A DNA stretch of 64,000 bases, from contig NZ_CP015992.1 of assembly GCF_001708505.1 (NCBI RefSeq), positions 930,001 through 994,000 on the forward strand, given 5' to 3'. The DNA is from Pseudomonas sp. TCU-HL1 (GTDB taxonomy: Bacteria; Pseudomonadota; Gammaproteobacteria; Pseudomonadales; Pseudomonadaceae). Below the pieces are notes generated by a model. The model was not told the DNA's origin. It saw nothing but the letters and a program-made list of their open reading frames with translations, and did no database searches. The position numbers and the translations under genes are program-made. Below are positions 26,582 to 36,191 of the stretch, one piece after another (the stretch's first letter is position 1; each line of letters opens with the position of its first letter).

Positions 26582-26813
26582 GATCTGGTCCCCTGGCAAG
26601 TCCGCCCGTGCGCTTAGTCCCTGCGTGAGTGGCGTGGTAGGTTGTCGTTCTTCGTCGGGGGGGCATATGGCCTGGGTGATCAACTGCCCGGCTGCCGCAG
26701 CCCGCAGCTCCTGCTTTCACCGGGCTCGTCGTGAGACGTCTGGATACTCGCAAGCTATGGAAAACCGGGCCAGCGACGATTTCTGGCAACCTGCTTAAGT
26801 AGGACTAACTGCT

Positions 26814-27713
26814 ATGTACAAAAGGTATCCGTCGGTCCAGTCGATGAGTGCGTTCCTTTCGGCTGCCCGCACCGGCAGCTTTTCCAAGGCAGCGCGCCAG
26901 CTCGATCTGACCAACAGTGCCATCAGCCAACAGATTCGCGCGCTGGAACAATTCGTTGGGCAGCCGCTATTCGTGCGAGAGGGAGGCAAGAGCAACCTGA
27001 CCGACGCCGGGGCATTCTTCGCCAGTTTGTTGTCCGACGGTTTGGCGCAGATAGACCGGGCGCTTGCATCGGTGCAGAACGGCCATGTGCCGTTGCGATT
27101 GACGATCGACGTTGATAGCGAGCTCGCGCAGTGTTGGCTGAATGTGCGGCTGCCCCAGCTCCTGGAGGCTCTGCCCGGCCACGACCTGATGTTGTTGTCG
27201 ATGCCTCGGGCCGAGCGCCCCTCATTCGAGCGGGTGGATATCGCCCTGCGCTACGGATATGGAGAGTGGGAAGACTGCGAAATCGCGCAGATTTGCGGCG
27301 ACCGGGTGATAGTCGTGGCCGCCCCTGCGTTGCTTGAGCGCTATCAACTCGAAGCGCCGATATCTCCGGCCCAGGTGCTTGATCTACCGATGCTGGGTTA
27401 TACACGCCGATCCTGGATACCCTGGCTAGGCGCTGCCGGGTTGCCGCCGATCGAGCCGGGCACGCCGGTGGTGTTCGATAACGTAGCCAACCTGATCGCA
27501 GCAGCCGAAGCCGGTGTCGGTGTCGGGTTGGTGCGTGGGTTGCTCGCTCACGACTCCCTGAGTGCTGGCCGCCTGGTGGAGCTGACCCGTACCGAAGTAC
27601 CCGCACATTACAACCTCTATGCGGTCTGGTCGCATGATCAGGCGCAGAAGGTCGCGCCTGTCGTCGAGGCGGTGCGGCGCATGGTGGCCAGCACTTTCGA
27701 ACCATCAGCCTGA
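26814..27713 (+). CDS. LysR-family regulator (GcvA type), probable local regulator
   Basis: 299 residues. HTH: MSAFLSAARTGSFSKAARQLDLTNSAISQQIRALEQFVG, closest in pattern to GcvA-like LysR proteins. The effector domain includes PMLGYTRRSWIPWLGAAGL and AAAEAGVGVGLVRGLLAHD. It points into the UbiD/amidohydrolase array, which starts 314 bp downstream, and is the best candidate for its regulator. The start ATG 26814 follows GGACTAACT, a weak ribosome binding site. Confidence 0.88.
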   Translation: MYKRYPSVQSMSAFLSAARTGSFSKAARQLDLTNSAISQQIRALEQFVGQPLFVREGGKSNLTDAGAFFASLLSDGLAQIDRALASVQNGHVPLRLTIDVDSELAQCWLNVRLPQLLEALPGHDLMLLSMPRAERPSFERVDIALRYGYGEWEDCEIAQICGDRVIVVAAPALLERYQLEAPISPAQVLDLPMLGYTRRSWIPWLGAAGLPPIEPGTPVVFDNVANLIAAAEAGVGVGLVRGLLAHDSLSAGRLVELTRTEVPAHYNLYAVWSHDQAQKVAPVVEAVRRMVASTFEPSA

Positions 27714-28027
27714 ATTGCCAATCCTGCTTGCGCGACCGTGCAGGCAGGCGCGCATCCATCCGGGCCAGCCGATGGCCCCTCCGACCGTCCCTTGGCATCC
27801 CCGGCGCCTGGCCGATATCCGTTAAGTATCAACAACGACGGCAAATAATATTGTACGGCTGCCTCTGGGGATTCCAATACTGCGCCCCAAGCAGCAGAGC
27901 ACCACTCCTGCTTCATGCGACCCGGCGTGGGAAAGCGCAACGATGCGTTTAGCAATGGCCGATTGCACAAGTCGTACCTGCTGCGAACCGGAAGGATTCC
28001 TTCCCCGCAATATCAGGAGATCGAACT
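27714..28027. other. 314-bp leader region of the catabolic array
   Basis: No gene is supported. It contains an A/T-rich stretch AAATAATATTGTAC (about 27842-27855) unusual for this GC-rich DNA, which could be promoter or LysR-binding DNA, and AGGAG nine bases before the first amidohydrolase GTG. The regulatory assignment is inference. Confidence 0.4.
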
Positions 28028-28942
28028 GTGATCATCGATATCAGTTGCTACCCCACCGATCTGGTGGATCTCGCCTGGCGGCACGACGGTGACCCATTCA
28101 CCGGCGAGCGCCTGCTGGAGATGATGGACGGCCCCTACATGATCAACGGCAAGCCCCGCCGGATCGACAAGGCCTTCATCCAGCCGCCGCAAGGCAACAC
28201 CATCTACACCTGGACCGACGGCGAGCTGTCTGGCCGCGAGTCCATCGACGCCTACATGGCGTACACCCTGAAGATGGTCCAGACCTACCCCGACCGTTTC
28301 ATCGGCTGCTTTGTCTACAACCCGCGTTGCGGTGTGCAGAACGGCGTCGAGGCGATCGAGCGCTACGTCAAGGAACACGGGTTCAAGATGGTCCAGATGC
28401 AGGCCAACATGCATGCCTACCGTCCGGACCGCGCCCTCGACTGGGTACGCCCGGCCTTCGAGAAATGCGCTGAACTCGGCGTTCCGGTGAAGCTGCACAC
28501 CGGTGATGGCCCCTACAGCATCCCGTCCGAATGGGTGCCGATGATCAAGGAGTTCCCCAACGTGGACTTCATCATGGCGCACTTCGGCGTCCAGACCGGC
28601 GGCGTATACGTGTTCGAGCCCATGCAATGGGCGATGGAGCTGCCCAACGTCTACTGCGAATCCGGCTGGTGCCTGCAATCGCGCATCGTCGAATTCGCCA
28701 AGGTGCTGCCCACGCACAAGATCCTGTTCGGCACCGATACCCCGCCGAACGAGCCGGGCATGTGGCTGCGTCTGCTCGAGGTGCTCTGCCATGAGCCGCC
28801 GCAGGGCCTCAACCTTGATGAAGACACGCTCGAAGATTATCTCGGCAACAACACCGCCCGGATGATCGGCCTGACGCCGACCAACCCGCCCAGGACAGTG
28901 GCCGAGGCCGAAGCGCTGCTCAAGCGCCCGGTCGGCGCGTGA
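28028..28942 (+). CDS. ACMSD-type amidohydrolase paralog lacking the HxH metal pair
   Basis: 304 residues, amidohydrolase-2 TIM barrel (ACMSD / hydroxybenzoate decarboxylase group). The gene starts at GTG with AGGAG upstream. Strand-1, where the family has DxHxH, reads IDISCYPTD, so the two metal His are Ser6 and Tyr8. Other active-site positions remain: His157 (KLHTGDGP), His185 (MAHFGVQ), Asp237 (FGTDTPPNE). The next gene is a close paralog with the full HxH. Also Gln replaces His in KMVQMQANMH versus KMLKLHANMH. It may be a metal-free partner subunit of a heteromer with its neighbour, or use metal differently. Substrate unknown. Confidence 0.85.
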   Translation: MIIDISCYPTDLVDLAWRHDGDPFTGERLLEMMDGPYMINGKPRRIDKAFIQPPQGNTIYTWTDGELSGRESIDAYMAYTLKMVQTYPDRFIGCFVYNPRCGVQNGVEAIERYVKEHGFKMVQMQANMHAYRPDRALDWVRPAFEKCAELGVPVKLHTGDGPYSIPSEWVPMIKEFPNVDFIMAHFGVQTGGVYVFEPMQWAMELPNVYCESGWCLQSRIVEFAKVLPTHKILFGTDTPPNEPGMWLRLLEVLCHEPPQGLNLDEDTLEDYLGNNTARMIGLTPTNPPRTVAEAEALLKRPVGA

Positions 28943-28961
28943 CCCGCCAGGAGACAGACCA

Positions 28962-29870
28962 ATGATTATCGACACCCATCTGCACCCCACCAACCTGGTC
29001 GACGAGGCCTGGCGCCACACGGGCACGCCGTTCACTGGCGAGCGCATGCTCAAGTTGATGGACGGCCCCTACATGATCAACGGCAAGCCGCGCCGTATCG
29101 ACATGGGCTTCATCCAGCCGCCGCCCGGCAATACCGGCTACCGCGACGGAAACCGTCGTGGTCGCGAGGGTATCCGTGACTACATGTCCTATATCGCCGA
29201 GCTGTGCATGGACTATCCGGATCGTTTCATCGGCAACTTCACCTTCAACCCGCGCTGGGGCCCGGAGAATGGTGCGGCTGAACTGGAATTCCACGTCAAG
29301 GAATACGGTTTCAAGATGCTCAAGCTGCACGCCAACATGCACGGTTACCGGCCGGACCGGGCGCTGGACTGGCTGCGCCCGGCGATGAAGGTCTGCGCCA
29401 AGTACAACGTGGTGGTGCTGATCCATACCGGCGATGGCCCCTACACCATCCCGACCATGTTCTATCCGATCATCCGCGAGTTCCCGATGGTCAACTTCAT
29501 CATCGGCCACTTCGGCATCCAGACCGGGGGTAACTACTCGTTCGAGGCGTTCTGGATGGCCATGGACACGCCCAACGTCTACTGCGAGTCCGGCTGGTGC
29601 TTCCAGTCCCGCATCGTCGAGTTCGCCAAGCAGCTGCCGCGCGACAAGATTGTCTTCGGCACCGACTCGCCGCCCAACGAACCGGGCATGTGGCTGCGCG
29701 AGCTGGAGGTGCTGTGCTCGCCGGCGCCACATGGCCTGGGGATCGATGAAGACCACCTGGAAGACTACCTCGGCAACAACATTGCGCGTCTGGTGGGCAT
29801 AGAGCCGACCAAGCCGCCGAAGGACCTGGCCGAGGCGGACAAACGTCTTACCGCCACCTACGTGAAGTGA
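28962..29870 (+). CDS. ACMSD-type amidohydrolase with intact metal site
   Basis: 302 residues, close paralog of the preceding gene (shared MDGPYMINGKPRRID, NMHxYRPDRALDW, HTGDGPY, NVYCESGWC, GTDxPPNEPGMWLR). The metal ligands are complete: His6 and His8 in IDTHLHPTN, His155, catalytic-type His183 in IGHFGIQ, Asp235 in GTDSPPNE. Family members hydrolyse or non-oxidatively decarboxylate carboxylated rings. It follows the first copy by 19 bp with AGGAGACAGACC before ATG, so both are one operon. Which reaction it performs cannot be read from the sequence. Confidence 0.87.
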   Translation: MIIDTHLHPTNLVDEAWRHTGTPFTGERMLKLMDGPYMINGKPRRIDMGFIQPPPGNTGYRDGNRRGREGIRDYMSYIAELCMDYPDRFIGNFTFNPRWGPENGAAELEFHVKEYGFKMLKLHANMHGYRPDRALDWLRPAMKVCAKYNVVVLIHTGDGPYTIPTMFYPIIREFPMVNFIIGHFGIQTGGNYSFEAFWMAMDTPNVYCESGWCFQSRIVEFAKQLPRDKIVFGTDSPPNEPGMWLRELEVLCSPAPHGLGIDEDHLEDYLGNNIARLVGIEPTKPPKDLAEADKRLTATYVK

Positions 29871-30058
29871 TGCGGTTCCTTTAAGGCGCGTAGCGCGGTC
29901 TCGGCTGATTCAACTTTTCCGTTCTCACGGCGGGAGAGGGTGGTGCTCGATGGGTGGACGCCGCCGGCCCCTGGCATGGGTCGGGCCGACGGTTTTACCC
30001 GAAATTGGGCATTCACCGAGCCAGTGGCCTGCGCGCCTGCTTTTTAGAGAGGTGCACC

Positions 30059-31456
30059 ATGGTCTTCACCGTTCTCGGCGAAACGCAGGATTTCCACGAT
30101 TTCGCCAATACCTACCGCCGTCTATACCCGGACGACGTATTGACCATCAGCGAAACGCTGTCCGCCGACCAGGATGTCACCGCTCTGGTCGACGTGCTGG
30201 CAAGCCAGGGGCGTCATCCCCTTCTGATCTGCGAGCGCGTCGGTGAACTGGGGGTAACGCTGGCAACCAACCTGTTCGCTTCGCGCACTCGCATTGCCCG
30301 ACTGTTCGGCGTTGAGCCGGCACAGCTGCACGAGACGTTCCAGGCGCGTGCCAACAACCCGATCGCGCCCAGGTATGTCCAGCATGGCCCCGTGCTTGAG
30401 GAGATTTTCGAGGGCGAGGACGCCGATCTTGCGCTGCTGCCGATGATCAAGCACTTCGACAGTGACCGGGGCCCCTACGTGACCAATGCGGTCATCATCG
30501 CCGAAGACCCGGTCACCGGCGTGGCCAACATGAGTTACCACCGCTCCATGCGCCATGCTCGGCAGGCACTGGCCACCAGCCTGCACTCGCGTGGTCACCT
30601 GTGGCGCATGCTGCAGGCCGCCCGCGAGCGCGGGGACGAGCTGCATGTGGCGATGGTGGTCGGCGCCCACCCGATGTTCATGCTGGCGGCGGCAGCACGC
30701 CTGCCCTATGGCAGCGATGAGCGGGCCGTCGCCGGCGGGCTGCTCGGCGAGCCACTGGAGCTGGTTAGGACGCCGCGCTACGGAATTGGCGTACCCGCCT
30801 ATGCCGAGTTCGTCCTGGAAGGCGCCATCGACCCGACCGCCTATGCCGAAGAAGGGCCGTTCGGCGAGTTCAGTGGCTACTCGTCAGATCGTTCGACCAA
30901 CAATGTCCTGCGTGTCGATACCTTGATGTGCCGGCGGGACGCCTGGCTGGTGGATGTCGTCGGCGGGCGCTATGCCGAGCATCTGACGCTGGCCCGCCTG
31001 CCGCGCGAAGCCGAGATGAGCGAGAAGCTCAAGGCACGTTTCCCAGCGGTCACCGCGGTGCACTACCCCAACTCGGGGACGCATTTCCATTGCTACGTGG
31101 CGCTCGATCAAAGCCGCGACGGCGAGGCGCGGCAGATCATGCTGGCGCTGCTGGGATGGGACCCGTACCTGAAGACGGTGATCGCAGTGGACAGCGATAT
31201 CGACATCAGTGACGACAGCCAGGTGCTCTGGGCACTGGCGACCCATTTCCAGCCTCACCAGGACCTGTTCGTCGTCGATGGCCTGCCCGGCAGTCCGCTC
31301 GATCCGTCATCGTCGGTCAACGGCACCACTTCCCGCATGGGCCTGGACGCGACTCGGGGCTCAAGCTTCGATGGTATCCGCGCGCAACTGGACGAAGAGG
31401 TTCTTGAGCGTGCTCGGGGTTTGCTCAGGGGATATCCGGTCGAGGGGCAGGCATGA
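30059..31456 (+). CDS. UbiD-family prenylated-FMN decarboxylase
   Basis: 465-residue UbiD-family (de)carboxylase. Catalytic residues of the family are visible: Arg162 in MSYHRSMRH, and the acidic pair Glu265/Glu270 in EEGPFGEFSGY (E-x-P-x-G-E type), plus Arg/Asn prFMN contacts nearby (SSDRSTNN). It needs prenylated FMN, and the ubiX gene that follows overlaps by four bases (ATGA), so enzyme and cofactor maker are coupled. UbiD enzymes decarboxylate aromatic, heteroaromatic or alpha,beta-unsaturated acids. ATG 30059 with AGAGAGGTG upstream; the frame is open further upstream to 29954. The 188-bp gap before it may contain its own promoter. Confidence 0.9.
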   Translation: MVFTVLGETQDFHDFANTYRRLYPDDVLTISETLSADQDVTALVDVLASQGRHPLLICERVGELGVTLATNLFASRTRIARLFGVEPAQLHETFQARANNPIAPRYVQHGPVLEEIFEGEDADLALLPMIKHFDSDRGPYVTNAVIIAEDPVTGVANMSYHRSMRHARQALATSLHSRGHLWRMLQAARERGDELHVAMVVGAHPMFMLAAAARLPYGSDERAVAGGLLGEPLELVRTPRYGIGVPAYAEFVLEGAIDPTAYAEEGPFGEFSGYSSDRSTNNVLRVDTLMCRRDAWLVDVVGGRYAEHLTLARLPREAEMSEKLKARFPAVTAVHYPNSGTHFHCYVALDQSRDGEARQIMLALLGWDPYLKTVIAVDSDIDISDDSQVLWALATHFQPHQDLFVVDGLPGSPLDPSSSVNGTTSRMGLDATRGSSFDGIRAQLDEEVLERARGLLRGYPVEGQA

Positions 31457-32088
31457 ACGCCCTGCTCGCGGCTATCGGAAGGCAGCGACCGCGCCTGGTA
31501 GTCGGTATCAGCGGCGCTTCAGGCTTCATCTACGGCGTTCGCCTGCTGGAGCTGTTGGCCGAGCTGGATGTCGAGACGCACCTTGTGGTCAGCCGCGCTG
31601 CACAGCTGACCATGGCCCACGAAACCGATTACAAGCTGGCCGATGTGGTCGCCTGCGCCAGTTACTACCACCGTTCCGATGACATCGCCGCCGGAATCTC
31701 CAGCGGCTCGTTCCGCTGCCTGGGCATGGTCGTTGCGCCCTGCTCGATGCGGACCCTGGCGGAAATCGCCACGGGCGTTTCTTCAAGCCTGATCACCCGG
31801 GCCGCAGACGTCACCCTCAAGGAGCGTCGTCCGCTGGTGCTGATGGCGCGGGAAACGCCCCTGACCCTGGCCCATCTGCGCAACATGACTGCTGTAACCG
31901 AGATGGGCGGGATCATCGCACCCCCAGTGCCGGCGTTCTATGCCCGTCCGGAAAACCTCAACCAGATGATCGACCACAGCCTGGGCCGTGTGCTTGACCT
32001 GTTTGGCCTTGACGCTGGAACCGCGCTGCGCTGGGGGGAACCCGAGACAGCCACACAGCAGCGCCTTGGCCAATCCACCCATAAATAA
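31453..32088 (+). CDS. UbiX-family flavin prenyltransferase
   Basis: 211 residues. GISGASGFIYGVRLLELL near residue 20 is the FMN-binding start of UbiX/Pad1, and CLGMVVAPCSMRTLAEIATGVSSSLITRAADVTLKERRPLVLMARETPLTLAHLRNM is the signature core. It makes prenylated FMN from FMN and DMAP for the adjacent UbiD. Pseudomonads have a separate housekeeping UbiX, so this one looks dedicated to the array; a final ~20 residues (GEPETATQQRLGQSTHK) are extra. Confidence 0.92.
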   Translation: MNALLAAIGRQRPRLVVGISGASGFIYGVRLLELLAELDVETHLVVSRAAQLTMAHETDYKLADVVACASYYHRSDDIAAGISSGSFRCLGMVVAPCSMRTLAEIATGVSSSLITRAADVTLKERRPLVLMARETPLTLAHLRNMTAVTEMGGIIAPPVPAFYARPENLNQMIDHSLGRVLDLFGLDAGTALRWGEPETATQQRLGQSTHK

Positions 32089-32100
32089 CAAGGAGTTCCC

Positions 32101-33171
32101 ATGAACCTGCCATTCAATGCCCCACGTCCCAACAACAAAATCCCGGTCACCGTGTTGACCGGATTCCTGGGAGCGGGCAAGACCACCCTGCTCAATTACA
32201 TCCTGCGCGAGAACCATGGCCGCAAGATCGCGGTCATCGAGAACGAGTTCGGCGAGGTCGGTATCGACGGTGATCTGGTGCTGGCCTCGGAAACCGAGGA
32301 AATCTACGAGATGGTGAACGGCTGCGTGTGCTGCACCGCCGAGGTCCGTGAGGACCTGGTGCGCATCGTTCGGGAGTTGGTGGCACGGCCGGAGCGACTC
32401 GACCACATCCTGGTGGAAACCAGCGGCATGGCTGACCCTTACCCGGTCGCGCAGAGCTTTTTCATCGATGATCCGATTGCCGCCGAGGTCGAGCTCGATG
32501 CCATCGTCGCGATGGTCGACGCCAAGCACATCGCCCTGCACCTGGACGACCTGCAACTCGATGGACAGGACAACCAGGCGGTGGATCAACTGGTGTGCGC
32601 GGACCGCATCCTGATCAACAAGATCGACCTGGTGGATGACGCCGCCATCGCCGATCTGACGACGCGCATCCGTGGGCTCAACGCCACCGCCGAACTGGTG
32701 ACCTCCACCTACGCCCAGGTCGACCTGTCGAAGATCTTCGGCATCGGAGCCTTCGAGTCCACCCAGAAACTGATGGAAATCGGCGAGCCGCAGGCGCACG
32801 ACCACGACCACGACCATCATGACCATCACGAGGGCGAGCACGATCATCATGCCGACTACGAGCATGAGCACGACGCCAGCGTGAGTTCCGTGGGCATTGA
32901 AGTGAAGGCTGACATCGACCTGTTTGCCTTTCACCGCTGGATTGCCGAACTGCGGGATGAGCAGGGTGAAAACCTGTTCCGCATGAAGGGCATCCTGGCA
33001 GTCAAGGATCAGGACCAGCGCTACGTCCTGCAAGGCGTGCACAGCCTGATCGAGTTCCGCGCGGCACAGCCGTGGGGGAATCAACCCCGCTCGAGCAAGA
33101 TTGTCTTCATTGGTCGCGACCTGGACCGGGAAGCCTTGAACGAGCGATTCCAAGCCTGCCTGGCCAGTTGA
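32101..33171 (+). CDS. COG0523/CobW-family GTPase with His-rich metal-binding region
   Basis: 356-residue G3E GTPase. Walker A GFLGAGKTTLL near residue 21, the family metal motif CxCC as GCVCCTA near 75-81, the G-motif NKID near 176 and a CobW_C domain at 275-350. Between them (about 228-262) is a His/Asp-rich stretch beginning HDHDHDHH. COG0523 proteins insert or store Zn, Co or other metals. Here it follows ubiX by 12 bp, and could load metal into the amidohydrolases of the same array, which is inference. Alternative: general Zn-limitation factor. Confidence 0.88.
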   Translation: MNLPFNAPRPNNKIPVTVLTGFLGAGKTTLLNYILRENHGRKIAVIENEFGEVGIDGDLVLASETEEIYEMVNGCVCCTAEVREDLVRIVRELVARPERLDHILVETSGMADPYPVAQSFFIDDPIAAEVELDAIVAMVDAKHIALHLDDLQLDGQDNQAVDQLVCADRILINKIDLVDDAAIADLTTRIRGLNATAELVTSTYAQVDLSKIFGIGAFESTQKLMEIGEPQAHDHDHDHHDHHEGEHDHHADYEHEHDASVSSVGIEVKADIDLFAFHRWIAELRDEQGENLFRMKGILAVKDQDQRYVLQGVHSLIEFRAAQPWGNQPRSSKIVFIGRDLDREALNERFQACLAS

Positions 33172-33376
33172 GATCGGTTTAGAGCCTTCGACGGAACCCG
33201 ATGTAGCGGTCCCTATCGGTTCGCCGCCGCCTACCAGCGGCGGCATCGGGCCTTTGTCTTCGCCACAAGCGAAATGGCAACAGGTCCTTGGGGTGCAACA
33301 GTTGTCAGCGGCTCTTGGAAGACTGAGTGGGTATGCCTCTTAACAGTACAAAAACAAGATTCAGAGGAGTGACACC

Positions 33377-34717
33377 ATGAATTCAGCTAGACATCCCGTA
33401 GACCAGATTCTGCCCTTGCGACAGATGCTCACTTTGGGCTTGCAGCATATGGCTATCTGCTACCTGGGTTCCGTTGCAGTGCCGCTGATGATCGCTTCGG
33501 CCCTGAAAATGTCGCACGCCGACACCGTGGTGCTGATCAGCACCACGCTGTTCTGCACCGGCATCGCCACCTTGCTGCAGACCGTCGGCTTCTGGAAATT
33601 CGGCGTGCGCCTGCCGGTGCTCCAGGGCGCTGCATTCAGCAGTGTCGGGCCGGTGATCGCCATTGGAACCAACCCGGAAGTCGGCATTGCCGGCGTCTGC
33701 GGTGCTGTAATCGGCGCGGGCGTCATCACCCTGCTGGCCGCCCCTTACGTCGGACGCTTGCGGCGGTTCTTCCCACCCGTGGTGATCGGCTGCATCGTCA
33801 CCGTGATTGGTCTGCAACTGCTTCCCGTGGCCTACACCTGGGTCGGTGGTGGAAAGAATCACGTCAATTTCGGTGCGCCGGTCTTCCTCCTGGTGGCGGC
33901 GGTGGTGCTGGGTACCATCCTGGTGATCAATCGCTTCGGTAACCCGATGATGCGCAACCTGTCGGTGCTGATCGGCATGGTCGTCGGCACCCTGCTCGGT
34001 TGCGCGTTGGGCATGGGCGATTACGGCAAAGTCCAGGAGGCACCCTGGTTCACCGCGCCTTATCCCTTCTACTTCGGTATCCCGACTTTCGCTCTCCTGC
34101 CGATAGCCACCATCCTGGTCGTCATGACGGTGCAGATGGTGGAGTCGATGGGATTGTTCGTCGCTATTGGAGACATCGTCGAGAAGCCCATCAAGGAGAA
34201 GGACGTGGTCAATGGCCTGCGCGCCAATGGCCTGGCCAGCACCATCGCGGGATGCTTTGCCGCATTCCCGTTCATCGCCCATATGGAAAACGTCGGTCTG
34301 GTCATCCTCTCGGGGGTGCGCAGCCGCTGGGTCGTGGCCACCAGTGGGGTCCTGATGTGCCTGGTGGCACTGGTCCCCAAAGCGGGGGCGATCATCGCGT
34401 CGACACCCGCTGCCGCACTGGGCGGGGCTGGCATCGCGATGTTCGGCGTGGTCGCTGCCGCTGGTATCCAGACGCTGGCCAAGGTCGACTATCAGGGCAG
34501 CCGCTACAACGTGATGATCGTCGCGTTCACCATCGCGGTCGCGCTGGTGCCGGTACTGGCGCCGACCCTGTTCAAGCAACTGCCCGCGTGGAGCCAACCG
34601 TTCCTGCACAGCAGCGTGGTGATCGCCTGTCTGGTATCGGTGGTGCTGAACGTTCTGCTCAACGGTGTTGGCAAGCCGGGTGAGGCCGCGTTGGAGAGTG
34701 CGCCTCACATCCACTGA
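33377..34717 (+). CDS. NCS2-family nucleobase permease
   Basis: 446 residues, 12-14 transmembrane helices, nucleobase:cation symporter-2 (UraA/UacT/PbuX) family. Motifs: LQGAAFSSVGPVIAIG near 86 (half-helix substrate region), VVIGCIVTVIGLQLLP near 133 and the ESMGLFVAIGDIVEKPI helix near 260. NCS2 members import xanthine, uric acid, uracil or related bases with H+ or Na+. GAGGAG precedes the ATG by eight bases. It follows the CobW gene after 205 bp, still same strand, and precedes the deaminase-like gene. Substrate inferred only as purine/pyrimidine-like. Confidence 0.9.
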   Translation: MNSARHPVDQILPLRQMLTLGLQHMAICYLGSVAVPLMIASALKMSHADTVVLISTTLFCTGIATLLQTVGFWKFGVRLPVLQGAAFSSVGPVIAIGTNPEVGIAGVCGAVIGAGVITLLAAPYVGRLRRFFPPVVIGCIVTVIGLQLLPVAYTWVGGGKNHVNFGAPVFLLVAAVVLGTILVINRFGNPMMRNLSVLIGMVVGTLLGCALGMGDYGKVQEAPWFTAPYPFYFGIPTFALLPIATILVVMTVQMVESMGLFVAIGDIVEKPIKEKDVVNGLRANGLASTIAGCFAAFPFIAHMENVGLVILSGVRSRWVVATSGVLMCLVALVPKAGAIIASTPAAALGGAGIAMFGVVAAAGIQTLAKVDYQGSRYNVMIVAFTIAVALVPVLAPTLFKQLPAWSQPFLHSSVVIACLVSVVLNVLLNGVGKPGEAALESAPHIH

Positions 34718-34748
34718 GCTCTCGCTCAGAACTACAAAGGACAGGATC

Positions 34749-36146
34749 ATGAAACTACGACAGAACATCCTGGTGAAGAACCCGGTTGCGGTCATGACGG
34801 GCCGCCGGGGCTCACTCGCCCGCGCCGGGCAAGTGGATATACGCATCAGCGACGGCCTGATCCACGAGATGGGGAGCGACCTAGTCGCCCATCCCGGGGA
34901 GCGAGTGATCGATGCTTCCGACTGTGTGGTCTACCCCGGATGGGTGAACACCCACCACCATCTGGTTCAGAACCTGCTCAAGGCCGTGCCTGCGGGGCTG
35001 AATCAGGGGCTGGAGGAGTGGTTGGCCAGCGTGCCCTATCCGCGACTGGCGCGCTTCACTCCAGAGCTGGTGCGCATCGCCGCAAGGTTGGGCATGGCCG
35101 AACTGCTGCTATCCGGTGTGACGACCTGCGCCGATCACCACTACCTGTACCACGCTGGCGGAAGCACTGAATCCGGGGACGTGCTGTTCGATGTCGCCGA
35201 AGAGTTCGGCATGCGCTTCGTGCTGTGTCGCGGTGGCGCCCTGGAGTCGGCCGCGTCCCACCCCGGGCTCTCCCGGACGGCGCTGAAGCCGGAGAGCCTC
35301 GACGCCATGCTCGGTGACGTCGAGCGGCTCAAGGCGCGATACCACCAGAGCGCTTCGGATGCCATGCGCCGCGTGGTGATCGCGCCGACCACGCCGACCT
35401 TCTCCCTGCCGCCGGGCTTGCTCGGAGAACTGGCGCATGCGGCGCGCAGCATGGACCTGCGCCTGCATTCTCACTTGTCCGAAACGCAGAACTACGTGCG
35501 CTTCTGCCGGGAGAAGTACAACTGCCTGCCGGTGGAGTTCGTTGCCGAACACGAGTGGCTGGGGCCCGACGTGTGGTTCGCCCATATGGTGCATCTGCAG
35601 CCCTCGGAAATTCGCCTGCTGGCGCAGACCGGAACCGGTGTCTCGCATTGCCCGGTGAGCAACAGCAGGCTGGGCAGCGGAGTCGCACCGATACCACAGA
35701 TGGCGGCGGCAGGAGTCCCGATCTCGCTGGGCGTCGATGGTGTTGCGTCCAACGAATCCGGCAGCATGACCAACGAGGTGAACACCGCCTGGCTGCTTCA
35801 TCGCGCCACGCAAGGCGCTTCAGCGACCGAAGCCGAAGATGTCATCCATTGGGCAAGCGCTGGCGGTTCGCAGGTACTGGGGCTGGGAGCGGTTGGCTCG
35901 TTGGAGGTCGGCCAGGCAGCGGACCTGGTGCTGTACGACATCAACCATCCCCGTTTCTTCGGCTTCCATGATGTGGCCTTGGCTCCAGTGGTAGCGGGTG
36001 AGCCCATCGCCGTGCGCTACAGCATCATCAGTGGCTGTGTGGTGGTGGATAGGGGCGTGATTCCCGGGCTGGACCTGGCGCGCCTGCGCAGCGATGCGCG
36101 GGACGGCGTGCAGCAGTTGCTGATCGAGTTGGACAACGCAGGTTAA
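34749..36146 (+). CDS. Amidohydrolase of the 8-oxoguanine / SAH deaminase group
   Basis: 465-residue amidohydrolase-1 family deaminase. Metal ligands are complete: VNTHHHLVQ (HxH, near 75), His in LHSHLSETQNY (near 241), His in HCPVSNSR, and Asp in LGVDGVASNE (near 328). The motif ELLLSGVTTCADHHYLY resembles P. aeruginosa 8-oxoguanine deaminase and atrazine-type aminohydrolases. It converts an amino- to oxo-ring with ammonia release if the family rule holds. ATG 34749 follows AAAGGACAGGATC. It is 31 bp after the NCS2 permease and so is the likely first internal step of the array. Confidence 0.88.
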   Translation: MKLRQNILVKNPVAVMTGRRGSLARAGQVDIRISDGLIHEMGSDLVAHPGERVIDASDCVVYPGWVNTHHHLVQNLLKAVPAGLNQGLEEWLASVPYPRLARFTPELVRIAARLGMAELLLSGVTTCADHHYLYHAGGSTESGDVLFDVAEEFGMRFVLCRGGALESAASHPGLSRTALKPESLDAMLGDVERLKARYHQSASDAMRRVVIAPTTPTFSLPPGLLGELAHAARSMDLRLHSHLSETQNYVRFCREKYNCLPVEFVAEHEWLGPDVWFAHMVHLQPSEIRLLAQTGTGVSHCPVSNSRLGSGVAPIPQMAAAGVPISLGVDGVASNESGSMTNEVNTAWLLHRATQGASATEAEDVIHWASAGGSQVLGLGAVGSLEVGQAADLVLYDINHPRFFGFHDVALAPVVAGEPIAVRYSIISGCVVVDRGVIPGLDLARLRSDARDGVQQLLIELDNAG

Positions 36147-36151
36147 CGACA

Positions 36152-36191
36152 CGGCGATTGTCCCTCCGCTCGGCTGAGCGGGCAGTCGCCC
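36152..36191 (+). promoter_or_regulatory. Stem-loop just before the Tsx-like gene
   Basis: CCGCTC-GGCT-GAGCGG is a perfect 6-bp hairpin extended by GCGA/TCGC pairing with bulges. It ends directly at the ATG 36192, so it would hide that gene's ribosome binding site. Either an attenuator-type control element or a weak terminator. No poly-U. Confidence 0.4.

Noticed and set aside
31783..34846. Two 487-residue minus-strand frames (31783-33246 and 33383-34846)
   Set aside because: Antisense of ubiX/CobW and of the NCS2 permease; His/Gln/Asp-rich pattern is the reverse complement of hydrophobic coding sequence.
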